Assembly (NCBI GenBank): GCA_029287515.1
Contig: JARFQZ010000365.1
Span: 1 to 6,333 of the forward strand
DNA length: 6,333 bases
Origin: Lysobacterales bacterium
Lineage (GTDB): Bacteria > Pseudomonadota > Gammaproteobacteria > Xanthomonadales > SZUA-36
Direction of reading: 5' to 3'
Part shown: in pieces, positions 5,839-6,333 of the stretch
How positions within the stretch are numbered: the stretch's first letter is position 1
How the letters are laid out: each line of letters opens with the position of its first letter
The notes under the pieces: model-generated
What the model was told of the DNA's origin: nothing
Database searches by the model: none
The model's input: only the letters and a program-made list of their open reading frames with translations
Position numbers and translations under genes: made by a program

Positions 5839-6333
5839 TGCCGGCACTTTACCGGGCCAGCATTGGCTATCTTTTACGCCACCCCTGGCAGCTCGGCCTT
5901 GCACTGCTGGGGATTTGCATCGGCGTGGCAGTGATCGTCGCCGTTGACCTGGCGACGCAGAGTTCACGCAAGGCCTTCACCCTGTCGATGGAGACACTCA
6001 CTGGTGAAGCGACCCACCAGGTTATTGGCGGCCCGGGCGGAGTGCCCGAATCGCTGTACGTCCACTTGCGCGTTGAGAAAGGCTTTCGCGGCATCGCACC
6101 GGTAGTGGAAGGTCGTGCCAGCCTGAACGGCGTGGATGTCCGTGTATTGGGTGTCGACCTGTTTGCGGAACAGCAGATTCGCGGTTTCAGTTTGGATACG
6201 AGTAGCGATACCGGGCCGCAGACCAACTCTGCTGAGACCTTGTTCAGCCGCATACTGACGGGAGAGGGTGCGGCGCTGATGTCAGGACAAACCGCGCGTA
6301 TGTTGGAAATTGGGCCGGGTGATGAATTCGAAA
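5838..6333 (+). CDS. FtsX-like ABC transporter permease (N-terminal part, runs off the window)
   Basis: 165 complete codons are visible and the frame is still open at the window end. Residues 1-16 are a short cytoplasmic lead with several basic residues. A transmembrane helix follows at about 17-37 (LGLALLGICIGVAVIVAV is its core). From about 38 the protein enters a periplasmic domain of the MacB_PCD type, with features such as IAPVVEG and VLGVDL and the late GEGAALMSGQTA segment. This matches the start of FtsX/LolC/MacB/YbbP permeases. The length cannot be judged, so it could be a roughly 400-residue four-helix or a roughly 800-residue ten-helix form. It overlaps the ATPase stop by one base, and an AGGG at 5826-5829 could serve as Shine-Dalgarno, so the two form one operon. 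The substrate is unknown; lipid, lipoprotein or peptide export are all possible. Confidence 0.9.
   Translation, partial: MPALYRASIGYLLRHPWQLGLALLGICIGVAVIVAVDLATQSSRKAFTLSMETLTGEATHQVIGGPGGVPESLYVHLRVEKGFRGIAPVVEGRASLNGVDVRVLGVDLFAEQQIRGFSLDTSSDTGPQTNSAETLFSRILTGEGAALMSGQTARMLEIGPGDEFE

Noticed and set aside
1..6333. CRISPR arrays, tRNA or rRNA genes, insertion sequences, toxin-antitoxin or phage genes
   Set aside because: No regularly spaced repeats, tRNA-like cloverleaf, transposase motifs or defence-gene motifs were seen on either strand.

Overview
The window looks like chromosomal DNA from a GC-rich, Gram-negative bacterium, probably a gammaproteobacterium. The reasons are an outer-membrane-type lipoprotein with a classical lipobox, a LolD/MacB-type ABC ATPase coupled to an FtsX-like permease, a GcvA-like LysR regulator and sigma70-like promoters. 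I see no mobile element, CRISPR array, tRNA or rRNA. Species cannot be named from the sequence alone.

Layout. (1) 1-402, minus strand: the N-terminal 134 residues of a protein that opens with a cyclic nucleotide-binding domain; its 3' part lies outside the window. (2) 403-488: an 86-bp divergent gap with an 8-bp direct repeat of 11-bp period and a -10-like box. (3) 489-2852, plus strand: a 787-residue exported modular protein with three copies of a Tyr/Trp motif, a Tyr/Gly/Trp-rich block, a His-rich patch and a very basic Lys/Arg/Gln/Ser tail. (4) 2856-2905: a strong hairpin terminator that can work in both directions. (5) 2948-3160, minus strand: a probable 70-residue small protein with a good ribosome binding site. 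(6) 3161-3321: an AT-rich control region with a strong sigma70 promoter and two dyads. (7) 3322-4209, plus strand: a LysR-type regulator. (8) 4229-5092, minus strand: a DUF6279-like lipoprotein with a TTG start. (9) 5125-5838 and 5838-6333, plus strand: an ABC ATPase and the start of its permease, overlapping by one base.

How the parts may fit together. Much of the window concerns the cell envelope: a secreted aromatic-rich protein, a lipoprotein, and an ABC system of the class that handles lipoproteins, macrolides or envelope lipids. The most distinctive unit is 2856-3321. There a small, uncharacterised basic protein is divergent from a LysR regulator, has its own Shine-Dalgarno sequence, and ends at a hairpin whose U-tract favours its strand. 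The regulator's promoter carries a dyad over the -10 and start site plus a canonical T-N11-A box in the leader, which suggests autoregulation. The small gene is a natural candidate target. These links are inferences from layout.
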